Positions 9,105-17,840 of a DNA stretch of 64,000 nucleotides are shown here, piece after piece; position 1 is the first letter of the stretch; each line of letters opens with the position of its first letter. The notes beneath the pieces were generated by a model. The model saw only the letters and a list, made by a program, of their open reading frames with translations, was not told the origin of the DNA and ran no database searches. This DNA comes from an uncultured Helicobacteraceae bacterium (GTDB lineage Bacteria > Campylobacterota > Campylobacteria > Campylobacterales > Helicobacteraceae), in assembly GCA_947588965.1 (NCBI GenBank), contig CANQAN010000001.1, positions 186,001 to 250,000 of the forward strand, in the 5' to 3' direction. The position numbers were made by a program, and so were the translations under genes.

Positions 9105-9653
9105 TTATGCCCCCCCCCCCCGCACAGAAACAGAAGACTCACTCAAAGTCAAATCTGTATCTTTTACACTCTCTTGTTTGGTGGATTTTGCATACGCTTG
9201 AGGAAGTGCACGTGAAATGGTGCGAATCTCTGTAAAAACCTGCGTAAAATCAGGCACATCATTCATAACAACCGCCCCCGCGCCAATCATAGCACCCCTG
9301 CCAATCGTAACACCCGGTCCTATCACAGCCCCCGCGCCGATACTCGCACCATCCAAGATAGAAGTGCGCAAAAGAGGCTTATTGTAGTCCTTTGATCGTG
9401 GGAATTTGTCATTAGCAAAGCTTACTTGAGGACCAATAAACACATTAGTGCCAATCTCCACACCATCCCACACTTGTACACCACACTTTATAGTCACATT
9501 ATCTCCGATTCTCACATCATTTTCAATGAAGCAATGCGCACAGATATTGCAATTCTCACCAATCACGGCCCCGGGCAACACCACACAAAACTGCCAAATA
9601 TTCGTGCCTTCCCCGATATTTTGACTCTGCACATCTGCTAATTTGTGAATCAA
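9105..9653 (-). CDS. Left-handed beta-helix N-acyltransferase (FdtC/WlaRB/WbbJ-like)
   Basis: Hexapeptide repeats [59 protein letters not shown]; ends RGGGA* at G12. Confidence 0.85.
   Translation of the reverse strand: MIHKLADVQSQNIGEGTNIWQFCVVLPGAVIGENCNICAHCFIENDVRIGDNVTIKCGVQVWDGVEIGTNVFIGPQVSFANDKFPRSKDYNKPLLRTSILDGASIGAGAVIGPGVTIGRGAMIGAGAVVMNDVPDFTQVFTEIRTISRALPQAYAKSTKQESVKDTDLTLSESSVSVRGGGA
9110..9121 (-). repeat. Poly-G tract (G12) at 3' end of N-acyltransferase gene
   Basis: TTTCTGTGC-G12-CATAATTTTATAATTATGG. Confidence 0.9.
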
Positions 9654-9742
9654 TTTAACTTCCCTGCAAGATTTATTCTTTGAAATTTAGAAATTATCTC
9701 TAAAATTTGCTTATTTTTATATTATTTTGCATTTGAGGGAGT

Positions 9743-10147
9743 TTATTCTTGTGCTTGTGATTTCACAAAAGCCAAAAATTCCTCATAATCTCTTATATAA
9801 TCGCTCTCATCATAATAATCGCTTGCCAAAATCATTAAAACACAATCGCTAGAGAAATTCCGCATCTCACGCCATATGTTTTTGCCAATATACAGCCCGA
9901 TTGCGGGATTATCAAGGAGAACAACCTTCCTCTCTCTCCCATCATCCAACACAAACTCACACGAGCCACAGATGGCCACTGCCACTTGCTCTAACTGCTT
10001 ATGTGAGTGGAATCCACGCATTTTATAGGATTCATAGATGTAATACACGCGCTTGATTTCAAAGGGGACATTCTTATGCGACTCACAGCTCACCAATTTG
10101 CCACGATCATCGCCCAAAACTTTCCAACTTAAGAGTTTGTAGTCCAT
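9743..10147 (-). CDS. dTDP-4-keto-6-deoxyhexose 3,4-ketoisomerase (FdtA/QdtA-like)
   Basis: GDDRGKLVSCE, KRVYYIYES, RGFHSHKQLEQ, VLLDNPAIGLYIGKNIWREM, SDYYDESDYIRDYEEFL. Confidence 0.85.
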   Translation of the reverse strand: MDYKLLSWKVLGDDRGKLVSCESHKNVPFEIKRVYYIYESYKMRGFHSHKQLEQVAVAICGSCEFVLDDGRERKVVLLDNPAIGLYIGKNIWREMRNFSSDCVLMILASDYYDESDYIRDYEEFLAFVKSQAQE

Positions 10148-10675
10148 CTAAATCACCCTTGCAGATTCAAAGCCAGAATATTGCAAATCGTGACTTTTGT
10201 GCAAATTTTGTAAAAAAGCGCAAAATTTGCAAATAAGATTTAAAAAAACGGGATTCAAATAAAGGAGAATTACCACCCCCCCCCCGCACTCTTTCAAAAA
10301 GACCTCATAGTCATAAATATACTCTTTAGCACTATAAGAAGTGTTTGTTAGCACGAGCAGTACGCAGTCATTTGAGAAATCAAACATTTCTTTCCATACC
10401 ATTTTGTCTAAATATAAGGCTCTAAGCGGACTATCAAGCAAAAATTCCTGCCTCACCACCCCATCACTCACACTCACGCGACAGCTTCCATTCACCGCAA
10501 CCATGAGAAATTCAGAATCCCTGTTTGCATGCTGTCCTCTTATGACATCGTCACTTGTATGATAGAGATAGAACACGCGACAGACTGTAAATGGGCAGTT
10601 TTTGTCCCTCTCAAAAGCCACAAGAATGGAATTTTTACTCTCAAAACATTGCAAATCAAGCATTTTCCAGCGCAT
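10148..10675 (-). CDS. Second FdtA/QdtA-like ketoisomerase paralogue with poly-G-dependent C-terminal extension
   Basis: VCRVFYLYHTSDDVIRGQHANRDSEFLMVAVNGSCRVSVSDG...DSPLRALYLDKMVWKEM; start chosen at MRWKML; tract directly after FLKE. Confidence 0.75.
   Translation of the reverse strand: MRWKMLDLQCFESKNSILVAFERDKNCPFTVCRVFYLYHTSDDVIRGQHANRDSEFLMVAVNGSCRVSVSDGVVRQEFLLDSPLRALYLDKMVWKEMFDFSNDCVLLVLTNTSYSAKEYIYDYEVFLKECGGGVVILLYLNPVFLNLICKFCAFLQNLHKSHDLQYSGFESARVI
10276..10285 (-). repeat. Poly-G tract (G10) at 3' end of FdtA-like gene
   Basis: AAAGAGTGC-G10-TGGTAATTCTCC. Confidence 0.9.
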
Positions 10676-10683
10676 AAGCTTCC

Positions 10684-10964
10684 TCACTCTTGCACGATTT
10701 TCCACACCAAACGTGCAGGATTCCCACAAATGAGGGAATTTTTTCAAAGCTCTTTGTCGCCACACTTCCCGCGCCGACAACGCAACCCATGCCAAGATGC
10801 ACACCATCGCCAATAGCGATTTGTCCGCCATTACTGCTTAGAAAAAGCGTTGGAGACACAATGTGAAAATTGCCCTTCAAGCGCACATTTGAGAGAATCT
10901 TCGCAAACCAAAAAATCCGAAAGCGCAAAAATTTGTTTGTAAGCTTAATGAATCTTGCTCTCAA
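10684..10964 (-). pseudogene. Internally deleted and frameshifted hexapeptide acyltransferase remnant
   Basis: TTG start overlapping rmlB stop (TTGA); KLTNKFLRF...GGQIAIGDGVHLG joined to MGCVVGAGSVATKSFEK; adding one A to the A6 run restores EKNSLICGNPARLVWKIVQE*. Confidence 0.6.
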
Positions 10965-11989
10965 AACTCCTCCCTGTGCTTTTCTAAATACCACTGAAGT
11001 GTCTTTTTGATTCCACTCTCAAAGCTCTCTTTTGGCTTGAATCCAAGCTCTCTGGCAATTTTGCTGCCATCAATCGCATAGCGTCTGTCATGCCCAGCTC
11101 TGTCTTCTACAAATGTGATTTGTGAAGCATAAGAAAGTCCATCTTCGCGCGGAATCTCCGCGTCTAAAAGCGCACAAATCTCCTTTATGAGATCCAGATT
11201 CTTTTTCTCACAATTCCCGCCAATGACGAAATGCGCACCAAAAAAGTCTGAAAAAAGCACCTTCTCAATGGCTAACACATGATCTCCGACAAACAGCCAA
11301 TCGCGCACATTAAGCCCATCACCATAAGTGGGAATATTCTCGCCGTTTAAAGCCTTGCGAATCACTGTTGGAATGAGCTTCTCTCCATGTTGCTTAGGAC
11401 CATAATTATTAGAGCAATTTGTCAATAAAGTATTCAACCCATAAGTCTTATGAAAACTGCGCACAAGAAAATCGCTTGAGGCCTTAGAGGCAGCATAGGG
11501 CGAGTTTGGCGCATAGGGTGAATCCTCATTGAACTTCCCACTCTCACCCAAGCTTCCAAAAACCTCATCGGTGCTTATATGATAGAATCTGTGAGATTCT
11601 TTTGTTTTCTTGCAACAATGTGGGGCATCAAACCACGCTAAATAGGCATTATGCAAGAGATTAAACGTGCCGCCAACATTAGTTTTTACAAAGGCATTAG
11701 GATTGACAATAGAGTTATCCACATGGGATTCAGCGGCAAAGTGAAGTACGCTATCAATCTCATATTTTTCAAAAATCTCTTTCAAAAGCGCACTATCGCG
11801 TATATTTCCCTTAATAAACACATAATTTGCGTCATTTGGAATGTCCTTGAGATTCTCTAAACTTCCAGCATAGGTGAGTAAATCAAGATTAATCACGCGA
11901 ATTTCGGGGTGTTTTTGCACGAAGTACTCCACAAAATTACTCCCGATAAATCCTGCTCCACCTGTAATTAAAAGATTCTTTATCATCAT
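10961..11989 (-). CDS. rmlB: dTDP-glucose 4,6-dehydratase
   Basis: TGGAGFIGSNFVEYF, HFAAESHVDNSI, YHISTDEVFGSLG, YAASKASSD. Confidence 0.93.
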   Translation of the reverse strand: MMIKNLLITGGAGFIGSNFVEYFVQKHPEIRVINLDLLTYAGSLENLKDIPNDANYVFIKGNIRDSALLKEIFEKYEIDSVLHFAAESHVDNSIVNPNAFVKTNVGGTFNLLHNAYLAWFDAPHCCKKTKESHRFYHISTDEVFGSLGESGKFNEDSPYAPNSPYAASKASSDFLVRSFHKTYGLNTLLTNCSNNYGPKQHGEKLIPTVIRKALNGENIPTYGDGLNVRDWLFVGDHVLAIEKVLFSDFFGAHFVIGGNCEKKNLDLIKEICALLDAEIPREDGLSYASQITFVEDRAGHDRRYAIDGSKIARELGFKPKESFESGIKKTLQWYLEKHREEF

Positions 11990-12864
11990 AACTCCATTTC
12001 CACAATCTCGCGCAAATACCTGCCATAACCTGATTTTTCTAGCATTTTTGCCCTTTTTAAAAGCATTTCTTTGTCAATCCAACCATTATGGAAAGCAATC
12101 TCTTCTAAACACGCCACTTTCTGCCCCTGTCGCAATTCTATCGTCTGCACGAAACTTCCCGCATCTAAAAGGCTGTCATGTGTACCGGTATCCAACCACG
12201 CAAAGCCTCTTCCTAAGGCTTGATTGCGCAATTTTCCCTGCCGCAAGAATGCGTTATTGACATCAGTAATCTCCAACTCTCCCCGCGCACTAGGTTTGAG
12301 GGACTTTGCAATCTCAATGGCACTTTGCGGATAGAAATACAAGCCCGTTGCGATAAAATTACTCTTAGGATTCTGCGGTTTTTCCTCAAGTCTCACCACT
12401 CTCCCGCTTTTATCAAACTCCACAACTCCGAAATGTCGCGGTTCCTTCACGCGATAAGAAAAAATACTCGCACTTCCTTGCTCTGCGAACTGCGCCGCCT
12501 TTTGTAACATTTCAGAAAAACCCTGTCCATAAAAAACATTATCGCCTAAAATATAAGCAAACGCACTCTTTCCTACAAATTGCTCTGCTAGAATCAATCC
12601 ATGCGCCAATCCATCGGGGGAATCTTGCACACAGAAGCTAAGATTCATTCCAAATTCTTCGCCTTTTCCAAAAATCCTTTGAAAGTTCGGAGTGTCCTGC
12701 GGTGTAGAGATAATCAGCACATCGCGGATTTTTGCTAGCATCAGCACAGAGAGCGGATAATAAATCATGGGCTTATCATACAGAGGCAAAAGCTGCTTAC
12801 ACACACCTAATGTCGTCGGATACAGTCGCGTCCCACTCCCTCCTGCTAAAACAATCCCTTTCAA
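11986..12864 (-). CDS. rmlA: Glucose-1-phosphate thymidylyltransferase
   Basis: MKGIVLAGGSGTRLYPTTLGVCKQLLPLYDKPMIYYPLSVLMLA. Confidence 0.95.
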   Translation of the reverse strand: MKGIVLAGGSGTRLYPTTLGVCKQLLPLYDKPMIYYPLSVLMLAKIRDVLIISTPQDTPNFQRIFGKGEEFGMNLSFCVQDSPDGLAHGLILAEQFVGKSAFAYILGDNVFYGQGFSEMLQKAAQFAEQGSASIFSYRVKEPRHFGVVEFDKSGRVVRLEEKPQNPKSNFIATGLYFYPQSAIEIAKSLKPSARGELEITDVNNAFLRQGKLRNQALGRGFAWLDTGTHDSLLDAGSFVQTIELRQGQKVACLEEIAFHNGWIDKEMLLKRAKMLEKSGYGRYLREIVEMEL

Positions 12865-12883
12865 AGCCTACTCTTTATATTCC

Positions 12884-13669
12884 TTAGCGGATTTCCTTGA
12901 TGAACGCATCCTTATTGATCTTTGAGCGAATCTCACTCAAATGGCTCTGCGCCTCTTGCTTTGTCGCATAGGGACCAATGAGTAAGCGATTATTATCTCC
13001 CGATTTTTGCATACGATAGCTCAACTTCTCATTCTCAATAAGCCCCAGAAGCTGTTTGTTGGGAGCAAACTTACTAAAAGAACCCACTTGCAAATAGAAT
13101 CCCTTCGTCGCCACTCCGCCCTGTATGCTCGGATCGCTTGTTTGAACGTCTTTAAATGTCTCAACAGCACTCGGCTTTTGTGGCTTTGCTTGAGGCTTAG
13201 CCTGTGGTGGCAAAGAGGGAGATTTCACCTCTGGCTGTGCAGGTTGTGCGGGTTGCACAGGCTGTGTGGGTTGCGAAGTCTGTGCTTGTGGTGCGCTTGG
13301 CAGATTCTGATTGCCACCTTGTTGTTGTGATTTAATCTGATCGATAATCCTTTGGAATTGATCATCAGAATTTTCTGCTATTGGCTCTTGTCCATAATCC
13401 GTTGTCTCTTGTGGCGTAGGCGTCTGTACATCCACGCGCTCTAAAGGTTTCTGTGTCGCATCAAAGGATTCAACTTCTTGTTCCTTAGAATCCCCTTGTA
13501 ATAAATACACAACAAGCACGACAATTGCGAGCAGCAAGACAGCAATCGCACCAAGCAAAAGAATCTTTTTACCTCCGTCGCTTTTGATCTCTTCATCATT
13601 ATTGCTAATAAGCAAATCATCTAATTCTAAGTCTGTTTGCGCGTTTTTGTTTGATTCTAACTCTGTCAT
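12884..13669 (-). CDS. SPOR-domain membrane protein
   Basis: Single TM (KKILLLGAIAVLLLAIVVLVVYLL), P/Q-rich linker, C-terminal GFYLQVGSFSKFAPNKQL...RLLIGPYATKQEAQSHLSEIR. Confidence 0.85.
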   Translation of the reverse strand: MTELESNKNAQTDLELDDLLISNNDEEIKSDGGKKILLLGAIAVLLLAIVVLVVYLLQGDSKEQEVESFDATQKPLERVDVQTPTPQETTDYGQEPIAENSDDQFQRIIDQIKSQQQGGNQNLPSAPQAQTSQPTQPVQPAQPAQPEVKSPSLPPQAKPQAKPQKPSAVETFKDVQTSDPSIQGGVATKGFYLQVGSFSKFAPNKQLLGLIENEKLSYRMQKSGDNNRLLIGPYATKQEAQSHLSEIRSKINKDAFIKEIR

Positions 13670-13679
13670 TTTGTCTCCT

Positions 13680-14225
13680 TTACATATGTCTTGACCAAGA
13701 TGCGCCACGTTCTTTTTGATAGACCCCATAGGGAACAGCCAGAATGTTAAAATTCCTTGGAATGTCTAGTGATGGGAACATTTTCCATTCTGTTGGCATC
13801 TTTTGTGAGAGTTTCGCGCCCAGTATTTTTGCTAACTGACAAGCCTCTTGAAAAGTCGTGTGTCCCTTATGCACATAGAGATGCAAATGCCCAGAAGTCT
13901 TTGTCTCATAGGCGGTGAAATTAATAAAACCCTCTTCACGCAAGAGCAACTGTGCGCGATGCCAAAAACGTTCTGCATTGAATCCATTATAATCAAAGAC
14001 GATATTTTCCACTTTGTCTTGTGCATTAATCAAGGAGTGTGCGATCACAATTTCTTTTTTGAAATGACTTTGGAGCAAATTGCGCGTGATTGGCTCATCG
14101 ACTCTTTTGAATTTATCATAAAATATCCTGCCACTGTGTTGAATCTTCGTTCCAATCCCCTTTTCTTTCAACCAATAATGCGAGGTTATCATCTTTATTA
14201 ATTTCAAATCCATATCCGTTACCAC
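13680..14225 (-). CDS. DUF1882-like conserved hypothetical (HP0184-like by position)
   Basis: ORF downstream of glyA as remembered for H. pylori; start may be MDLKLIK. Confidence 0.6.
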   Translation of the reverse strand: MVTDMDLKLIKMITSHYWLKEKGIGTKIQHSGRIFYDKFKRVDEPITRNLLQSHFKKEIVIAHSLINAQDKVENIVFDYNGFNAERFWHRAQLLLREEGFINFTAYETKTSGHLHLYVHKGHTTFQEACQLAKILGAKLSQKMPTEWKMFPSLDIPRNFNILAVPYGVYQKERGASWSRHM

Positions 14226-14246
14226 GTATTCACTCCTTGTCTTTGA

Positions 14247-15497
14247 TTAAAAAATCGCGCGATCATAAATAGGAAATTGTAGCGCAAGTTCCTTTAATTC
14301 CCTTTTTATTTTTTCTTGTTTTTGGAGATTTTCAATTTCGTCTAAGACATCGGCAATTTTGTTTGCGACTATCTCAAACTCTCTTTCTCCAAACCCCCTT
14401 GCCGTAAGTGCAGGAGAGCCGATTCTCACACCACTTGTGACAAAAGGACTGCGCTTCTCACCTGGAACAGTGTTTTTATTGACCGTGATTCCTGCATTAC
14501 CCAGAGCCAAATCCGCATCCTTTCCGCTAAATTCTTTATCCAAAAGAGAGAGTAAGACCAAGTGATTGTCCGTGCCATCGCTGACGATTTTATAATTTCT
14601 CTGCATTAAAACCTGTGCCAAAATCCTCGCGTTAGCTTTCACTGCCTTTGCATACTGCGTCCAAGAGGGCTTAAGATTCTCGCCAAATCCGACGGCTTTC
14701 CCCGCAATGACGTGCATAAGGGGTCCCCCTTGCATTCCGGGAAACACAGCCTTGTCAATTTTCTTCGCAAATTCTTCGTTATTTGTAAGAATCAGCCCCC
14801 CTCTAGGCCCTCTTAATGTCTTATGTGTTGTTGTTGTTACGATATCTGCATAAGGGAAAGGATGCGGATATTCTCCTGCGACAACAAGTCCTGCCACATG
14901 CGCAATATCAGCCATTAAGAGCGCCCCGACATCATCTGCAATCGCGCGGAATCTCTCAAAGTCTAATTTCCTAGAATATGCGCTAAACCCACAGACAATC
15001 AAGTTTGGACGCACAGCTTTTGCAATCTCTGCTACTTTATCATAATCAATATAACCATTAAGCTCCACACCATAAAAAAAGCTCTGATACATTTGCCCTG
15101 TGAGGCTCACCTTTGCCCCATGGGTCAAATGTCCGCCATGACTTAGATCCATTCCTAGAATCTTATCATAAGGCTTAAGCAATGCAGAATAGACTGCGGC
15201 ATTTGCTTGCGAACCAGAATGAGGCTGTACATTTGCAAATGCGCAACCAAAGAGCATTTTGGCACGTTCTATGGCAAGCGCCTCAATCCTATCCACAAAC
15301 TCACAGCCTCCATAATAACGTTTGAAAGGATAGCCTTCGGCATATTTATTTGTCAAAACACTCCCCATAGCCTCCATCACACTAGGAAATGTGAAATTTT
15401 CACTTGCTATCATCTCTAAATGCGTGTTTTGTCTCTCCAGCTCTTGATTGATAAATTCAAAAATCTCTTTATCATTTTGTTCTAAGATATAGCTCAT
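14247..15497 (-). CDS. glyA: Serine hydroxymethyltransferase
   Basis: [39 protein letters not shown] site. Confidence 0.97.
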   Translation of the reverse strand: MSYILEQNDKEIFEFINQELERQNTHLEMIASENFTFPSVMEAMGSVLTNKYAEGYPFKRYYGGCEFVDRIEALAIERAKMLFGCAFANVQPHSGSQANAAVYSALLKPYDKILGMDLSHGGHLTHGAKVSLTGQMYQSFFYGVELNGYIDYDKVAEIAKAVRPNLIVCGFSAYSRKLDFERFRAIADDVGALLMADIAHVAGLVVAGEYPHPFPYADIVTTTTHKTLRGPRGGLILTNNEEFAKKIDKAVFPGMQGGPLMHVIAGKAVGFGENLKPSWTQYAKAVKANARILAQVLMQRNYKIVSDGTDNHLVLLSLLDKEFSGKDADLALGNAGITVNKNTVPGEKRSPFVTSGVRIGSPALTARGFGEREFEIVANKIADVLDEIENLQKQEKIKRELKELALQFPIYDRAIF

Positions 15498-17008
15498 GGT
15501 GCGTCCTTGTTTGGTTTTTGATTTTCTTTTTTCTGTGGTCTGAGTGCGGGGAACAAGATCACATCCTTAATCGTTGTGTTGCCTGTCAAAAGCATCACAA
15601 GCCTGTCAATCCCGATCCCCTCCCCCGCTGTAGGAGGCATCCCATAAGAGAGTGCATTGACATAGTCTTCATCCATATACTGCGCTTCCTCATCGCCCGC
15701 CTCTTTTGCCTTCACTTGCTCTTTGAATCTCTCCAACTGATCGAGAGGATCATTAAGCTCACTGAAGCCATTAGCAATTTCACTCCCACCGATAAATAAT
15801 TCAAAACGTTCTGCAATGCTAGGATTCTTATCGCTACGTCTCGCTAGGGGACTAATAGAAATCGGAAAATCCACAATAAAGGTCGGATTGATAAGCTTAG
15901 ATTCCACAAACGCATCAAAAGCCTCGCTCTGCAACTTCCCAAGATCTTTTATCCCATCTAATTGAATGTGGTGAGATTCTAAGTGTTGAGAGAGCTTCTC
16001 ACATGACATCACAACATCTCTTGAGATTCCGCCAATCTCTACGAGCGCATCAATATAAGTTATCTCCCTAAAAGAGCCAAAATCAATCTCATGCCCATTC
16101 CAAACAATCCTTTTGGACAGATTCAATTCACTTAACAATTCACAAAACAGCTCTTTTGTAATTGCAATCAAATCCCTATAATCTCTATATGCCCAATAAA
16201 ATTCAATCATTGTAAATTCTGGATTATGCAAATGATCCATGCCCTCGTTTCTGAAATTACGATTTATCTCAAATACAGCCTCAAATCCCCCCACAATGAG
16301 ACGTTTTAAGTAGAGTTCGGGGGCTATACGCAAATAACGCTCAACATTTAAAGCATTATGATAGGTTACAAAAGGCTTCGCATTCGCTCCACCGGGAATG
16401 GGATGCATCATGGGCGTTTCCACTTCTAAAAATCCCTTAGATTCAAAGAATCTCCTCACACAAGAAACAATACGAGAGCGCAAAATGAAGCTCTCACGCA
16501 CGTCTTTATTCATAATGAGGTCTAAATATCTCTGACGATAGCGCAATTCAATATCCACCAAGCCATGATATTTCTCGGGTAAAGGACTGATAGCCTTTGT
16601 AAGCAGTTCAAATTCTAAGCTGTGCAAACTCAACTCACCCGTTCTTGTAACAAAAGGAAATCCGCAAACAGCGATAATATCCCCAACCTCCACATATTTT
16701 TTAAAGATGTCAAATTTCTCTTCTAGTTCATTTTTGGAGAGATAAATCTGTAAGATTCCACTACAATCCTCAATCTTAAGGAATGCCGCCTTTCCCATAA
16801 GACGTATAAACTTTATGCGACCTGCAACCCTTGCTCTTTTGCTGGTATCTTTTTGCTCTTCTGTTGCTTTAATGTTTGCATAAGATTGCAGGAATTCTTG
16901 CGCACTCATTTCTTTTGTCACACCATTTAAATAGGGATTGATTCCCATTTTGCGCAATTCATTAGATTTTGCGATTCTTCCTAGCACATAGGTGTCATTT
17001 TCAAACAT
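15494..17008 (-). CDS. lysS: Lysyl-tRNA synthetase, class II
   Basis: Class II motifs: [42 protein letters not shown]. Confidence 0.97.
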   Translation of the reverse strand: MFENDTYVLGRIAKSNELRKMGINPYLNGVTKEMSAQEFLQSYANIKATEEQKDTSKRARVAGRIKFIRLMGKAAFLKIEDCSGILQIYLSKNELEEKFDIFKKYVEVGDIIAVCGFPFVTRTGELSLHSLEFELLTKAISPLPEKYHGLVDIELRYRQRYLDLIMNKDVRESFILRSRIVSCVRRFFESKGFLEVETPMMHPIPGGANAKPFVTYHNALNVERYLRIAPELYLKRLIVGGFEAVFEINRNFRNEGMDHLHNPEFTMIEFYWAYRDYRDLIAITKELFCELLSELNLSKRIVWNGHEIDFGSFREITYIDALVEIGGISRDVVMSCEKLSQHLESHHIQLDGIKDLGKLQSEAFDAFVESKLINPTFIVDFPISISPLARRSDKNPSIAERFELFIGGSEIANGFSELNDPLDQLERFKEQVKAKEAGDEEAQYMDEDYVNALSYGMPPTAGEGIGIDRLVMLLTGNTTIKDVILFPALRPQKKENQKPNKDAP

Positions 17009-17565
17009 TATTGCTCCGTTGTTTGCAAGTTTTCTTGCAGATTCTCCAATGCAGGTGTAACCTCTTCTGTGGCTTCTTGCACAACATCAAGCTTAATGAC
17101 GGCATGCCCCACACCGCGCAATATAGGATACAAATAACTGCCTTTCATTTTGTCCTCAATGAAAACCTTTGCAATTTGAATCTGTGTCAATGCCACTAAA
17201 ATAATCGCCAAAATCATGAAAATTTTCAAGGCACCAAATAAGAATCCAAGCAGACGATTGAGCGCACCAAGCGAACTCAAACTCACCAAACGTTGCAAAA
17301 CCTCTGCAACAAGGAGCGCACCCACCCAAATAACAATTAAGAGAGCCAGAAATCCGACAAGAGAGATGGCTGAAGGATTCTTAAAGGCATAGAGATTTGC
17401 ACTAATCCAATTTCCAGCATCCACAGCATAGACAGAAGCGATATACACGCCCCCTACGATTCCAACCAATCCAAAAAATTCTCGTATGAAACCATTAATC
17501 GCACCACGAATCGCAAGAAACAAAATCAACACGCCAACAACAATATCAAACCAACTAAAATCCAT
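17008..17565 (-). CDS. cvpA: CvpA family membrane protein
   Basis: [39 protein letters not shown]; next to lysS. Confidence 0.85.
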   Translation of the reverse strand: MDFSWFDIVVGVLILFLAIRGAINGFIREFFGLVGIVGGVYIASVYAVDAGNWISANLYAFKNPSAISLVGFLALLIVIWVGALLVAEVLQRLVSLSSLGALNRLLGFLFGALKIFMILAIILVALTQIQIAKVFIEDKMKGSYLYPILRGVGHAVIKLDVVQEATEEVTPALENLQENLQTTEQ

Positions 17566-17687
17566 AACACACCTTAAAGAAAACAAAATCTCAATACATA
17601 AAAATAGACGACAGTCTATTTTAGCAAAAAAAAACTAAAACTTTTATGTTAAAATGCTAGATTTTAGAAGTTATTTGAGGATAAAGA

Positions 17688-17810
17688 ATGACAAATACCA
17701 AACACACATCTAATATTTTCGCAAAAATCGCAATCAAAAAGCTCAAAAACACAATAAAACAAGCAAAAGGAATTTTAGAATTTTCCTTGAGTTGCAATGT
17801 TTTATCCTAG
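17688..17810 (+). CDS. Possible 40-aa basic small protein
   Basis: ATG after TTTGAGGATAAAG: MTNTKHTSNIFAKIAIKKLKNTIKQAKGILEFSLSCNVLS*; in the divergent region between cvpA and lnt. Confidence 0.3.
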   Translation: MTNTKHTSNIFAKIAIKKLKNTIKQAKGILEFSLSCNVLS

Positions 17811-17840
17811 CTCTCTGTAGCGTTTTCAATAAGCATTCCT

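Noticed and set aside
10656-10994. 112-aa ORF as an intact acyltransferase
   Set aside because: Too few hexapeptide turns and the C-terminus is out of frame with the expected family ending; called a pseudogene.
13180-13320. Repetitive CAACCTGCACAGCC-like stretch as a DNA repeat array or CRISPR
   Set aside because: It encodes the P/Q/A-rich linker of the SPOR protein; no regular repeat-spacer structure.
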